DNA from: Thioglobus_B sp964403565
GTDB lineage: Bacteria > Pseudomonadota > Gammaproteobacteria > PS1 > Pseudothioglobaceae
Reading direction: 5' to 3'
NCBI GenBank assembly: GCA_964403565.1
Contig: CAYOFV010000031.1
Location: 1 to 12,885, forward strand
DNA: 12,885 nt
Positions 1 to 6,240 of the stretch are shown here, piece after piece (the stretch's first letter is position 1; each line of letters begins with the position of its first letter). The notes under the pieces were generated by a model, which was not told where the DNA came from, made no database searches, and saw only the letters and a program-made list of their open reading frames with translations. Position numbers and translations under genes: made by a program.

Positions 1-170
1 ACAGCATTAAGATAATCTGGCTGATTTGAATTATCTACCGGCTTTGATTGATACAAACTAGACAAACCAACAACCTCAATATCTTGAGTTTGATTTAGTG
101 CGATTAGCGCATCTTTAATCTGTTGTTTCGGGTTGTTAAGATTTGACCCAAGACCTATATATGCTAACAA
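1..170 (-). CDS. folK: FolK (HPPK), partial: 3' end beyond the left edge
   Basis: 6-hydroxymethyl-7,8-dihydropterin pyrophosphokinase transfers pyrophosphate from ATP to the pterin in folate synthesis, in the cytoplasm. Only the first 56 residues are in the window. Reading leftwards from 170 they show the HPPK N-terminus: AYIGLGSNL (residues 3-11), then SSLYQSKPV (37-45) and QPDYLNAV (from 50), the three conserved blocks of this family's first third. The start is TTG at 170-168: an in-frame TGA lies 8 codons upstream, no ATG or GTG intervenes, and the family begins just before the A-Y-I-G-L-G-S-N block. An AGGA lies 11 nt upstream of the TTG. The first 7 bases overlap the end of proB, so translation is probably coupled within an obgE-proB-folK operon. 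The family call is firm; the exact start is less certain. Confidence 0.9.
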   Translation of the reverse strand, partial: MLAYIGLGSNLNNPKQQIKDALIALNQTQDIEVVGLSSLYQSKPVDNSNQPDYLNA

Positions 171-934
171 GTTATAAGAGTTCCTACATGCTCACCACTA
201 CCTAACCTGGCAAGTACATTATTCTGTTTGCCTGAGGCGATAACTGTGGTTGTATTGGTGTCAGATGCTTTTCTTGCAGCAAGTACTTTGGTATACATAC
301 CACCTGAGCCCAATGACCCACCTTCTCTACCAGCAACACGCTCAAGTTTTTCATCTCTAACATCAATAGTGTCAATTAATTTGGCATTAGCATTTTTTCT
401 TGGATCGGCGTCATACACTCCACCTTGATCGGTAAGAATTACCAACCTGTCAGCATTAGTTAGATTTGCAACCATAGATGCTAAAGTATCATTATCGCCA
501 AACTTAATTTCATCCGTTGCAACAGAATCGTTTTCATTTACGATTGGCACAACACCCATTTCAGTTAAATTATCCAAAGTTGAGGTAATGTTTTCACTTT
601 GAATAACATTTGCCAAATTATCATGCGTAAGTAAAATTTGCGCAGTATGAATATTGTGCTTAGCAAACAAAGATTCATATGTTTGTATAAGACCCATCTG
701 CCCAACTGCAGCAGCTGCTTGCAACTTATGAATATTATCAGGGCGAGAGCCCCATCCAAGGCGCTTTATCCCTTCAGCAATTGCACCTGAAGATACTAAA
801 ATTACATCAATATTATTATTTTTTAGAGTAACAATTTGCTCTACCCAAGAGCTTATTGCATCAACATCAAGACCCTTACCATCATTGGTTAAAAGTGCAG
901 ATCCGATTTTAATTACCCATCTTTTATTCGTCAT
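164..934 (-). CDS. proB: Glutamate 5-kinase, kinase domain only (no PUA domain)
   Basis: ProB phosphorylates glutamate to gamma-glutamyl phosphate, the first step of proline synthesis. The 256-residue protein is an amino-acid-kinase fold: VIKIGSALL with K9, VSSGAIAEG at 47-55, NENDSVATDEIKFGDND at 133-149 (substrate-binding N133, D136, N148), ILTDQGGVYDADPR at 166-179, and GSGGMYTK at 209-216 (K216). It stops directly after HVGTLITC, where the E. coli protein (about 367 residues) continues into a PUA domain of roughly 100 residues, so that domain is missing. I prefer the ATG at 934 because it places K9 where E. coli ProB has K10; an in-frame TTG at 946 would add four residues (MILK) and has a GGA four bases upstream. 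The 5' end overlaps obgE by 11 bp and the 3' end overlaps folK by 7 bp, suggesting translational coupling. proA is not nearby. Confidence 0.95.
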   Translation of the reverse strand: MTNKRWVIKIGSALLTNDGKGLDVDAISSWVEQIVTLKNNNIDVILVSSGAIAEGIKRLGWGSRPDNIHKLQAAAAVGQMGLIQTYESLFAKHNIHTAQILLTHDNLANVIQSENITSTLDNLTEMGVVPIVNENDSVATDEIKFGDNDTLASMVANLTNADRLVILTDQGGVYDADPRKNANAKLIDTIDVRDEKLERVAGREGGSLGSGGMYTKVLAARKASDTNTTTVIASGKQNNVLARLGSGEHVGTLITC

Positions 935-1928
935 TTTTAATATCAAATAATCCGTAAATTAATTCTTTACAACCCATACCATTAAGTGCAGAAATGTTAA
1001 ACACTTTACCTTTATATTCAGTTTGCTTAATAAAATTATTAACTACTTCTTCACGTTCGTCTTCGGCTAGCAAATCCATTTTATTAATTGCAAGTATACG
1101 TGGCTTATTTGCAAGTTTTGCATCGTATTTTGCCAGTTCTTTTTCAATAGTTAAATAGTTTTTAACTGGATCTGATCCATCAGCAGGCATTATATCAACC
1201 ACATGCAATAATGCTTTAGTGCGAGATAAGTGCTTTAAAAATTCAAAACCCAACCCAACGCCTTGACTTGCATCCTCAATAAGTCCTGGAATATCAGCCA
1301 TAACTAAATGTTCATCATTGAGTGATACCACTCCAAGCGATGGATGCAATGTAGTAAATGGATAATCTGCTACTTTTGGTCTAGCGCTAGATATCTGGCG
1401 AATAAGACTAGACTTACCTGCATTTGGCATGCCTAAAAGACCAATATCGGCCATTATGCTCATCTCTAGGCCAATTTCTCTAGCCTCTCCTGGTGTACCT
1501 AATGTTGTTTGGCGTGGAGCTCTGTTAATACTTGATTTAAATCTCGCATTTCCAAGCCCATGAAAACCACCTTTTGCCACTAGTACTTTTTGCTCATGCT
1601 TGGTAATCTCACCAATCAACTCATCAGTTTCTAGATCAAAAATTTGCACCCCAAGTGGCATCTCTACATACAAATCATCTGCTGATTTTCCGCGCTTATC
1701 TCTGCCTTGACCAGGCTGGCCATTTTTTGCTCTAAAAAGACGATTGTAACGAAACTCACTTAAAGTGTTTAACCCTTCTTGACCAATAAAATACACACTG
1801 CCGCCATCGCCGCCATCGCCGCCGTCAGGGCCACCTTCAGCAATATATTTTTCACGTCTAAAGCTTAAACAGCCGCCACCACCTTTACCGGCTTCAACTC
1901 GTATGGATGCAGAATCAACAAATTTCAT
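924..1928 (-). CDS. obgE: Obg-family ribosome-associated GTPase
   Basis: Obg/CgtA GTPase, involved in late 50S subunit assembly and in linking growth to nucleotide levels. The 334 residues show the glycine-rich Obg fold (1-157, with KGGGGCLSFRREKY and GGPDGGDGGDGGS) followed by a GTPase domain: G1 GMPNAGKSS 166-174, G2 FTTLHPS 191-197, G3 DIPGL 212-216, G4 NKMD 282-285, G5 SALNG 313-317. It ends soon after the G domain, so the acidic tail that takes E. coli ObgE to about 390 residues is absent. The ATG at 1928 gives the canonical MKFVDxAxIxVxAGxGG start; no clear Shine-Dalgarno is seen. It is the first gene of obgE-proB-folK and diverges from waaA. The rplU-rpmA genes that usually precede obgE in gammaproteobacteria are not here, so it relies on its own promoter. 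Confidence 0.98.
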   Translation of the reverse strand: MKFVDSASIRVEAGKGGGGCLSFRREKYIAEGGPDGGDGGDGGSVYFIGQEGLNTLSEFRYNRLFRAKNGQPGQGRDKRGKSADDLYVEMPLGVQIFDLETDELIGEITKHEQKVLVAKGGFHGLGNARFKSSINRAPRQTTLGTPGEAREIGLEMSIMADIGLLGMPNAGKSSLIRQISSARPKVADYPFTTLHPSLGVVSLNDEHLVMADIPGLIEDASQGVGLGFEFLKHLSRTKALLHVVDIMPADGSDPVKNYLTIEKELAKYDAKLANKPRILAINKMDLLAEDEREEVVNNFIKQTEYKGKVFNISALNGMGCKELIYGLFDIKNDE

Positions 1929-1969
1929 CTAAGAATAATCTATAAATAGAGATAAAATACAAACAATGC

Positions 1970-1978
1970 ATTATACCA
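1970..1978 (-). promoter_or_regulatory. obgE: Candidate extended -10 promoter for obgE
   Basis: On the minus strand the sequence reads TGGTATAAT, a perfect TATAAT with the TGn of an extended -10 element, about 41 bp upstream of the obgE ATG. Initiation near 1962 would give a leader of about 35 nt. No good -35 box is seen at 16-18 bp, as is common for extended -10 promoters. Any -35 contact would fall inside the start of waaA. Confidence 0.5.
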
Positions 1979-1985
1979 CCGTCAA

Positions 1986-3239
1986 ATGAATCAAGCTCTA
2001 TACACCCTTATTGGATACTTGACTTTACCGCTGATGGTATTGCGCCTATTAGTTAAATCTATTAAAAATCCAGATTACTTTCAAAGAATTGGTGAAAGAT
2101 TTGGATCTTTTAACAAAATACCTGTACCAATTATTTGGATTCATTGCGTATCGGTTGGTGAGTTTCGTGCATCAATTGTACTTATTGACAAACTAATTAA
2201 AACTTATCCAGATTATAGAATTTTTATATCAACCACTACTCCAACTGGCTCTCAAGCAGTTGTTAATCATTATGGCAATAAAGTATTGCATAAATACTTT
2301 CCATTTGACTTACCATTAATTGTAAGGCGATACGTTAAGCGATTAGATCCAAAAATATGCCTACTACTTGAAACTGAAATTTGGCCAAATTTAATCAAAG
2401 CATTACATAAGAAAAAAATACCAACACTGCTTATAAATGCCAGACTCTCGCAAAAATCTTTAGAAAAATATCAAAAATTTGCACCTAATCTTGCTAAACA
2501 AACTATCAACAAATTATCTTTAGTTGCGGCACAAAACAACAATTCTGCAGATAGATTTATTGCACTTGGCGCCAATGCTGATAAAGTTGAAAATCCAGGA
2601 AATATTAAATTTGAACAAAAATTTAATATTAACCAAGATACTAAAAATACATTTAACAAAATTATTAATAAACGTAAATGCGTTGTTTTTGCCTCAACTC
2701 ATAATGGCGAGGAAAGGCAAATATTAGATGCTTTTTTAAAAGTTAAGGATGAAATTAATGCTCTGGTTATTATTGTTCCAAGACATATGGAACGATTTAA
2801 TGAGGTGTATAAACTTATAGAAGATCGCAAATTTAAAACTATAAAAAGATCTGAAAATATTTCATCTGCAGGTGCTGAGATAATGCTTGGCGACTCCATG
2901 GGCGAGATGATGAACTATTTCGATGCTGCTGATGTAGTATTTATGGGTGGCAGTCTGGTTGATACTGGTGGACACAATATGCTTGAACCAGCAGCATTAT
3001 CTAAACCAATTTTATTTGGCCCTAATGTTTTTAACTTTACTGAGATTTCTCAAGACTTATTAGCCATTTCCGCAGCTATTCAAATAAGCGATGCAGATGA
3101 ATTATTTGTTGAAATTACCAAACTAATAAACAATCAAGAAATTGCACAAAATATTGGCAGCAGTGCAAAAAACTACTTTGATTCTAAACAAGGTGCGGTT
3201 GAGAAATTAGAAAAAATTATAGCTTCTTATTTGAATTAA
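1986..3239 (+). CDS. waaA: Kdo transferase (3-deoxy-D-manno-octulosonic acid transferase)
   Basis: WaaA/KdtA moves Kdo from CMP-Kdo onto lipid A precursor at the inner face of the cytoplasmic membrane, the step that starts the LPS core. At 417 residues it matches the family (E. coli about 425). An N-terminal hydrophobic stretch (about 6-24) is the membrane anchor. The GT-B fold follows: IWIHCVSVGE 50-59 with the presumed catalytic base E59, STTTPTGSQ 82-90, LLETEIWPNLI 127-137, NARLS 151-155, FASTHNGEE 235-243, IIVPRHMERF 262-271, and the nucleotide-sugar block GDSMGEMMNYFDAADVVFMGGS 302-323 with GGHNMLEPAA 328-337. The ATG at 1986 aligns with the family N-terminus, though no Shine-Dalgarno is evident. 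It diverges from obgE (57 bp) and its stop codon now abuts a MITE. Whether it adds one or more Kdo residues cannot be read from the sequence. Confidence 0.97.
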   Translation: MNQALYTLIGYLTLPLMVLRLLVKSIKNPDYFQRIGERFGSFNKIPVPIIWIHCVSVGEFRASIVLIDKLIKTYPDYRIFISTTTPTGSQAVVNHYGNKVLHKYFPFDLPLIVRRYVKRLDPKICLLLETEIWPNLIKALHKKKIPTLLINARLSQKSLEKYQKFAPNLAKQTINKLSLVAAQNNNSADRFIALGANADKVENPGNIKFEQKFNINQDTKNTFNKIINKRKCVVFASTHNGEERQILDAFLKVKDEINALVIIVPRHMERFNEVYKLIEDRKFKTIKRSENISSAGAEIMLGDSMGEMMNYFDAADVVFMGGSLVDTGGHNMLEPAALSKPILFGPNVFNFTEISQDLLAISAAIQISDADELFVEITKLINNQEIAQNIGSSAKNYFDSKQGAVEKLEKIIASYLN

Positions 3240-3241
3240 AC
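3237..3241. repeat. Target-site duplication, left copy (TAAAC)
   Basis: TAAAC directly outside the left inverted repeat, matched by an identical copy at 3405-3409. The first three bases are the waaA stop codon TAA. Confidence 0.75.
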
Positions 3242-3260
3242 GAGGCCTTTGCATAAATAT
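3242..3260 (+). repeat. MITE terminal inverted repeat, left
   Basis: Nineteen bases complementary to 3386-3404 with one mismatch (fourth base G here, A in the partner read inward). It defines the left end of the element. Confidence 0.85.
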
Positions 3261-3292
3261 GGGTGATTAGCAAAATGATAGATTTTGCCGAA

Positions 3293-3353
3293 TTGGGTAT
3301 TTTATTAAAGTCAGTCCCAGCAGGGCTTCGGCAGATTTTAATAAAATACTCAA
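3293..3353. repeat. Central palindrome of the MITE
   Basis: Two 17-bp arms (3293-3309 and 3337-3353) are reverse complements with one mismatch, around a 27-nt loop holding CCCAGCAGGG. A shorter pair, TGCCGA at 3286-3291 and TCGGCA at 3328-3333, offers an alternative fold. In RNA from either strand this would make a long AT-rich hairpin, but it lacks the GC-rich stem and U-tract of an intrinsic terminator. Confidence 0.75.
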
Positions 3354-3385
3354 GTTGGTAGGAGATGGTGTTTTGATGATTATTA

Positions 3386-3404
3386 ATATTTATGCAAAGG
3401 TCTC
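3386..3404 (-). repeat. MITE terminal inverted repeat, right
   Basis: Complement of the left repeat (3242-3260) with one mismatch. It ends five bases before the channel gene's stop codon, and the right target-site copy follows directly. Confidence 0.85.
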
Positions 3405-3409
3405 TAAAC
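3405..3409. repeat. Target-site duplication, right copy (TAAAC)
   Basis: Second copy of TAAAC, directly outside the right inverted repeat. Its last base is also the last base of the channel gene's stop codon on the minus strand. Confidence 0.75.
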
Positions 3410-3834
3410 TATTTAGTATTCCAATGGCGCTGCATTTCAAAATATAAAAACGAGGCCGACCAAGTAATAAGTACAAACCCAGCTAAAGCTTCCATTCCCA
3501 CTAAAAAACGTATATCGCCAAAGGGTTCAATATCTCCAAAGCCTAAAGTGGAAAAAGTGGTGAACGAGAAATACACGCTATCTATAAGTGAGCCGTCAAA
3601 ATTACCGCCAAGCCTGCCCCAGCCCTCTGCATTGTGCATTAGATAATATGAATAAGCATAAATCCAGATTTCAATTATGTGTGCAACTAGTGCAATAAAA
3701 ACTATTGAGACAATTCTAAATCGATGCTTAATATTTAACTTTGGCAATATATTGGTTGCTCGATATAAAAACTCATAATGCACTAAAACACTTAGCGCAA
3801 CAATAGCTACATTAACCAATACTACATTGACCAT
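3409..3834 (-). CDS. Small potassium-channel-like membrane protein
   Basis: A 141-residue inner-membrane protein of the two-TM ion-channel superfamily (Ion_trans_2 type). It has hydrophobic helices at about 3-25 and 41-66, a re-entrant pore stretch SVYFSFTTFSTLGFGD at 86-101, and a third helix at about 109-132. TLGFGD (96-101) corresponds to the TVGYGD selectivity filter of K+ channels; GFGD is an accepted variant, so K+ is the likely ion. The N-terminal VHYEFL motif (18-23) recurs, as I recall, in bacterial relatives. There is no cytoplasmic RCK/TrkA-N or cyclic-nucleotide domain, so gating cannot be inferred. The helix before the usual pair makes the topology slightly unusual. The gene is convergent with waaA; without the MITE its stop codon would lie 1 bp from that of waaA. 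Confidence 0.85.
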   Translation of the reverse strand: MVNVVLVNVAIVALSVLVHYEFLYRATNILPKLNIKHRFRIVSIVFIALVAHIIEIWIYAYSYYLMHNAEGWGRLGGNFDGSLIDSVYFSFTTFSTLGFGDIEPFGDIRFLVGMEALAGFVLITWSASFLYFEMQRHWNTK

Positions 3835-3854
3835 ATTAAAATACCACTTATAAT
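3827..3854 (+). promoter_or_regulatory. Sigma70 promoter for the 2Fe-2S protein gene
   Basis: TTGACC (3827-3832), a 16-bp spacer and a perfect TATAAT (3849-3854). Predicted initiation near 3861 gives a leader of about 35 nt with AGGA at 3882-3885, ten bases before the ATG at 3896. The -35 box overlaps the first codons of the divergent channel gene. This is one of the two best promoter matches in the window. Confidence 0.75.
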
Positions 3855-3895
3855 TTGATATATATTCTACTGGAAAAATTTAGGATTTTTTAAAA

Positions 3896-4123
3896 ATGGG
3901 CTGTTGCAACACTAAAACTGACGAAAAACTACTGTGCTATTGCTTTAATATCACTGAAAATGCCTATATAGAAGCATTAAAACAAGGAAAAGGCAGTGTT
4001 TTGAAGGATTTTGTGGTGTTTCAAACCAAAAACAACCTTTGTAATTGTGAAAATCTTAACCCTTTTAAGCAATGTTGCTTGAAGGATTTCAAAATTTTGG
4101 AAAAAATGCAAATGGGTGGCTAA
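3896..4123 (+). CDS. Small Cys-rich protein, BFD-like 2Fe-2S domain
   Basis: A 75-residue soluble protein with eight cysteines: C3, C4, C14, C16, C49, C51, C60 and C61. The core LCYCFNITENAYIEALKQG (13-31) and LCNCENLNPFKQCCLKDF (48-65) resembles the BFD-like [2Fe-2S] fold, in which a C-x-C pair and a second cysteine pair hold the cluster; a similar CYCF segment is known from the N-terminal domain of CopZ-type copper chaperones. A role in iron-sulfur, copper or redox handling is therefore plausible, but no specific partner is known. The start has a good Shine-Dalgarno (AGGA, spacing 10) and a strong promoter, so expression may be high for such a small gene. It is convergent with the GDCCVxC gene, with 5 bp between stop codons. 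Confidence 0.75.
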   Translation: MGCCNTKTDEKLLCYCFNITENAYIEALKQGKGSVLKDFVVFQTKNNLCNCENLNPFKQCCLKDFKILEKMQMGG

Positions 4124-4128
4124 CTACT

Positions 4129-4326
4129 CTATTTAGCCTGAATAGACGGGCAGTTGACTGATCCATATGAGCAAAATACACAACAATCACCTAATTTAGG
4201 TTTGATCACCTCACCACAAGACTTACATTCATAAAAATACTGACAAGTGTCAGTAGGCATGGTCTCAATTTGTTTATAACCACACTTAGGGCAAGTAACT
4301 TCTGATTCTGTAATTATTTTAAGCAC
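4129..4326 (-). CDS. GDCCVxC-domain small zinc-ribbon-like protein
   Basis: A 65-residue protein with nine cysteines. CPKC (12-15) and CKSC (34-37) look like a zinc ribbon. The C-terminal GDCCVFCSYGSVNCP (46-60) is the signature of a family that I recall is annotated as GDCCVxC domain-containing (seleno)protein, with selenocysteine in some members. This copy is the all-cysteine form. Its biochemical function is unknown; a redox or metal role is inferred from the cysteines. The start is GTG at 4326, overlapping the last 8 bp of thiC, so the two are likely translationally coupled. The purine run AAAGAGGG in the last thiC codons lies too close to this GTG for ideal spacing, so a non-standard start a few codons later (ATT) cannot be excluded. 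Confidence 0.85.
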   Translation of the reverse strand: MLKIITESEVTCPKCGYKQIETMPTDTCQYFYECKSCGEVIKPKLGDCCVFCSYGSVNCPSIQAK

Positions 4327-6187
4327 CCTCTTTCATATAAATCTCACTATCATTTTCAATAAATTCTTCAGATTTTTTCTCCATCTCAATCTTGATTGAA
4401 TTTATTTTGCTCACTTGCTCATCATCCATAGTTTTGATCTCTTGAGTGATTTTCATAGAGCAAAATTTAGGCCCGCACATCGAGCAAAAATGCGAAGTTT
4501 TTGCTGCTTGTTTAGGCATAGTTTCATCATGATACTTGCGTGCTGTATCTGGATCAAGAGCTAAGTTGAACTGATCTTCCCATCTAAATTCAAAACGTGC
4601 CTTGGATAAAGCATTATCTCTAATCTGTGCTCCAGGGTGGCCTTTGGCTAGATCAGCTGCATGAGCCGCAATCTTATAAGCAATAATACCTTCTTTTACA
4701 TCATCTTGATTTGGCAGACCTAAATGCTCTTTAGGGGTAACGTAACACAGCATTGCACAACCATACCAGCCAATCTGTGCTGCGCCAATTGCCGAGGTGA
4801 TGTGATCATATCCTGGGGCAATGTCAGTCGTTAATGGACCTAAAGTATAAAATGGAGCTTCGCCACATTCTGATAACTGCTTGTCCATGTTTTCTTTAAT
4901 CATTTGCATTGGTACATGACCTGGACCTTCAATAAAGGTTTGTACATCATGCTTCCAAGCGATTTTAGTAAGCTCACCTAAAGTTTCTAGCTCGCCAAAT
5001 TGTGCCGCATCATTTGCATCAGCAATCGATCCTGGACGCAGACCATCGCCAAGTGAAAAAGTAATATCGTACTTTTTCATAATTTCGCAAATTTCTTCAA
5101 AATGAGTATAAAGAAAACTTTCTTTATGATGCGCTAAGCACCACTTAGCCATAATCGATCCACCACGAGATACAATGCCTGTTGTTCTATTAATTGTAAG
5201 TGGAACATGGTGTAGGCGCACACCTGCATGAATAGTAAAGTAGTCAACACCTTGTTCGGCCTGTTCAATTAATGTGTCTCTAAATACTTCCCAAGTTAAG
5301 TCTTCAGCAATGCCGTTAACCTTCTCTAAAGCTTGATAAATTGGTACCGTGCCAATTGGTACTGGCGAGTTGCGAATAATCCATTCGCGAGTTTCATGAA
5401 TATTCTTTCCAGTTGAAAGATCCATAATTGTATCCGCACCCCAGCGAATACCCCAAAGCATCTTATCAACTTCTTCTTCGATACTTGAGCCGAGTGCTGA
5501 ATTACCAATATTACCGTTAATTTTCACCATGAAATTACGTCCAATAATCATTGGCTCAGTTTCAGGATGGTTAATATTACAAGGAATTACCGCACGACCA
5601 CGTGCAACTTCATCACGCACAAATTCAGGAGTGATTACATCAGGAATCGCAGCGCCAAAACTATCGCCTTTTTGCTGACCAATCTGATCTTTGTATTCTT
5701 GCCATTTGCAATTTTCACGAATAGCGATATATTCCATCTCTGGAGTAATAATGCCTTGTTTGGCATAATGCATTTGCGTTACATTTTTTCCTTCTTTAGC
5801 GCGTAGTGGCTTTTGTAGATGTTCAAAGCGTAATTCATCTAACTCTGGATTATTAAGTCTATCTTGAGAAAAATTAGAAGTATGAGTATCTAGCTTTTCA
5901 GTATCACCCCTTTCCTCAATCCAGTTTGCTCTTATATACCCTAAGCCTTTGCGCAAATTAATATTTGCTAAAGGGTCTGTATATACTCCAGATGTGTCAT
6001 ACACATGCACTGGGTCATTTTTTTCAGCCAACTCGCCAATGGTATCGGTAAGTTCAATTTCACGCATTGCCACCTGGATATCTGGTCTTGAACCCTCTAC
6101 ATAAATCTTCTTTGAATTAGGGAATGGCTTTACAAAGGCTTTATCAACATTTGATAGGTTTTTTAAGGTTTCGCTTATCTGACTCAT
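4319..6187 (-). CDS. thiC: Phosphomethylpyrimidine synthase
   Basis: ThiC, a non-canonical radical SAM enzyme, rearranges aminoimidazole ribotide into HMP phosphate, the pyrimidine half of thiamine. At 622 residues it is close to E. coli ThiC (631). It shows the N-terminal ThiC-associated region, the TIM-barrel core with NGNIGNSALGSSIEEEVDKM at 224-243, the metal-site segment EGPGHVP (H424) and KEHLG (H488), and the C-terminal cluster motif CSMCGPKFC with C568, C571 and C576 binding the [4Fe-4S] cluster. The ATG at 6187 opens with MSQISETL; no Shine-Dalgarno is obvious. It diverges from hemB across 53 bp, leaving no room for the TPP riboswitch that often controls thiC. No other thiamine gene is in the window; its only cotranscribed partner is the small GDCCVxC gene. 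Confidence 0.98.
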   Translation of the reverse strand: MSQISETLKNLSNVDKAFVKPFPNSKKIYVEGSRPDIQVAMREIELTDTIGELAEKNDPVHVYDTSGVYTDPLANINLRKGLGYIRANWIEERGDTEKLDTHTSNFSQDRLNNPELDELRFEHLQKPLRAKEGKNVTQMHYAKQGIITPEMEYIAIRENCKWQEYKDQIGQQKGDSFGAAIPDVITPEFVRDEVARGRAVIPCNINHPETEPMIIGRNFMVKINGNIGNSALGSSIEEEVDKMLWGIRWGADTIMDLSTGKNIHETREWIIRNSPVPIGTVPIYQALEKVNGIAEDLTWEVFRDTLIEQAEQGVDYFTIHAGVRLHHVPLTINRTTGIVSRGGSIMAKWCLAHHKESFLYTHFEEICEIMKKYDITFSLGDGLRPGSIADANDAAQFGELETLGELTKIAWKHDVQTFIEGPGHVPMQMIKENMDKQLSECGEAPFYTLGPLTTDIAPGYDHITSAIGAAQIGWYGCAMLCYVTPKEHLGLPNQDDVKEGIIAYKIAAHAADLAKGHPGAQIRDNALSKARFEFRWEDQFNLALDPDTARKYHDETMPKQAAKTSHFCSMCGPKFCSMKITQEIKTMDDEQVSKINSIKIEMEKKSEEFIENDSEIYMKEGA

Positions 6188-6192
6188 TGTTG

Positions 6193-6198
6193 TATAAT
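6193..6198 (+). promoter_or_regulatory. hemB: Candidate -10 box for hemB
   Basis: A perfect TATAAT 42 bp upstream of the hemB ATG, predicting a leader of about 35 nt. The -35 position falls inside the thiC start and matches consensus poorly. AGGA at 6227-6230 lies 10 bases before the ATG and is a reasonable ribosome binding site. Confidence 0.5.
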
Positions 6199-6240
6199 CT
6201 AGTACTATTAGTAAGTATATTTGTTTAGGAAAAATTTAAG

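Larger units (their letters stand above)
3242..3404. mobile_element. 163-bp MITE between waaA and the channel gene
   Basis: This non-coding element is bounded by 19-bp terminal inverted repeats that differ at one base (GAGGCCTTTGCATAAATAT on the left; GAGACCTTTGCATAAATAT read inward from the right). Weaker symmetry continues to about 35 bp. It is flanked by identical TAAAC pentamers at 3237-3241 and 3405-3409, as expected of a target-site duplication. It has no transposase, and its centre holds a large palindrome. This is the anatomy of a miniature inverted-repeat element moved in trans by a transposase elsewhere in the genome. The ends remind me of IS5-type termini, but that family assignment is a recollection and uncertain. 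Confidence 0.85.

Noticed and set aside
1799..1830. GC-rich tandem repeat (CCGCCATCG units)
   Set aside because: It encodes the conserved Gly-Gly-Asp repeats of the Obg fold, so it is explained by protein constraint rather than being a DNA repeat.
3310..3336. Intrinsic terminator within the MITE (CCCAGCAGGG)
   Set aside because: The stem is only three clean base pairs and there is no T run; the surrounding long arms are AT-rich and better explained as part of the element.
3392..3646. 84-codon plus-strand open frame from the MITE end into the channel gene
   Set aside because: Antisense to the channel gene, low complexity, and it begins within the MITE inverted repeat with no sign of a real protein.
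6188..6240. Possible TPP riboswitch upstream of thiC
   Set aside because: The gap is too short and no THI-box sequence is present.
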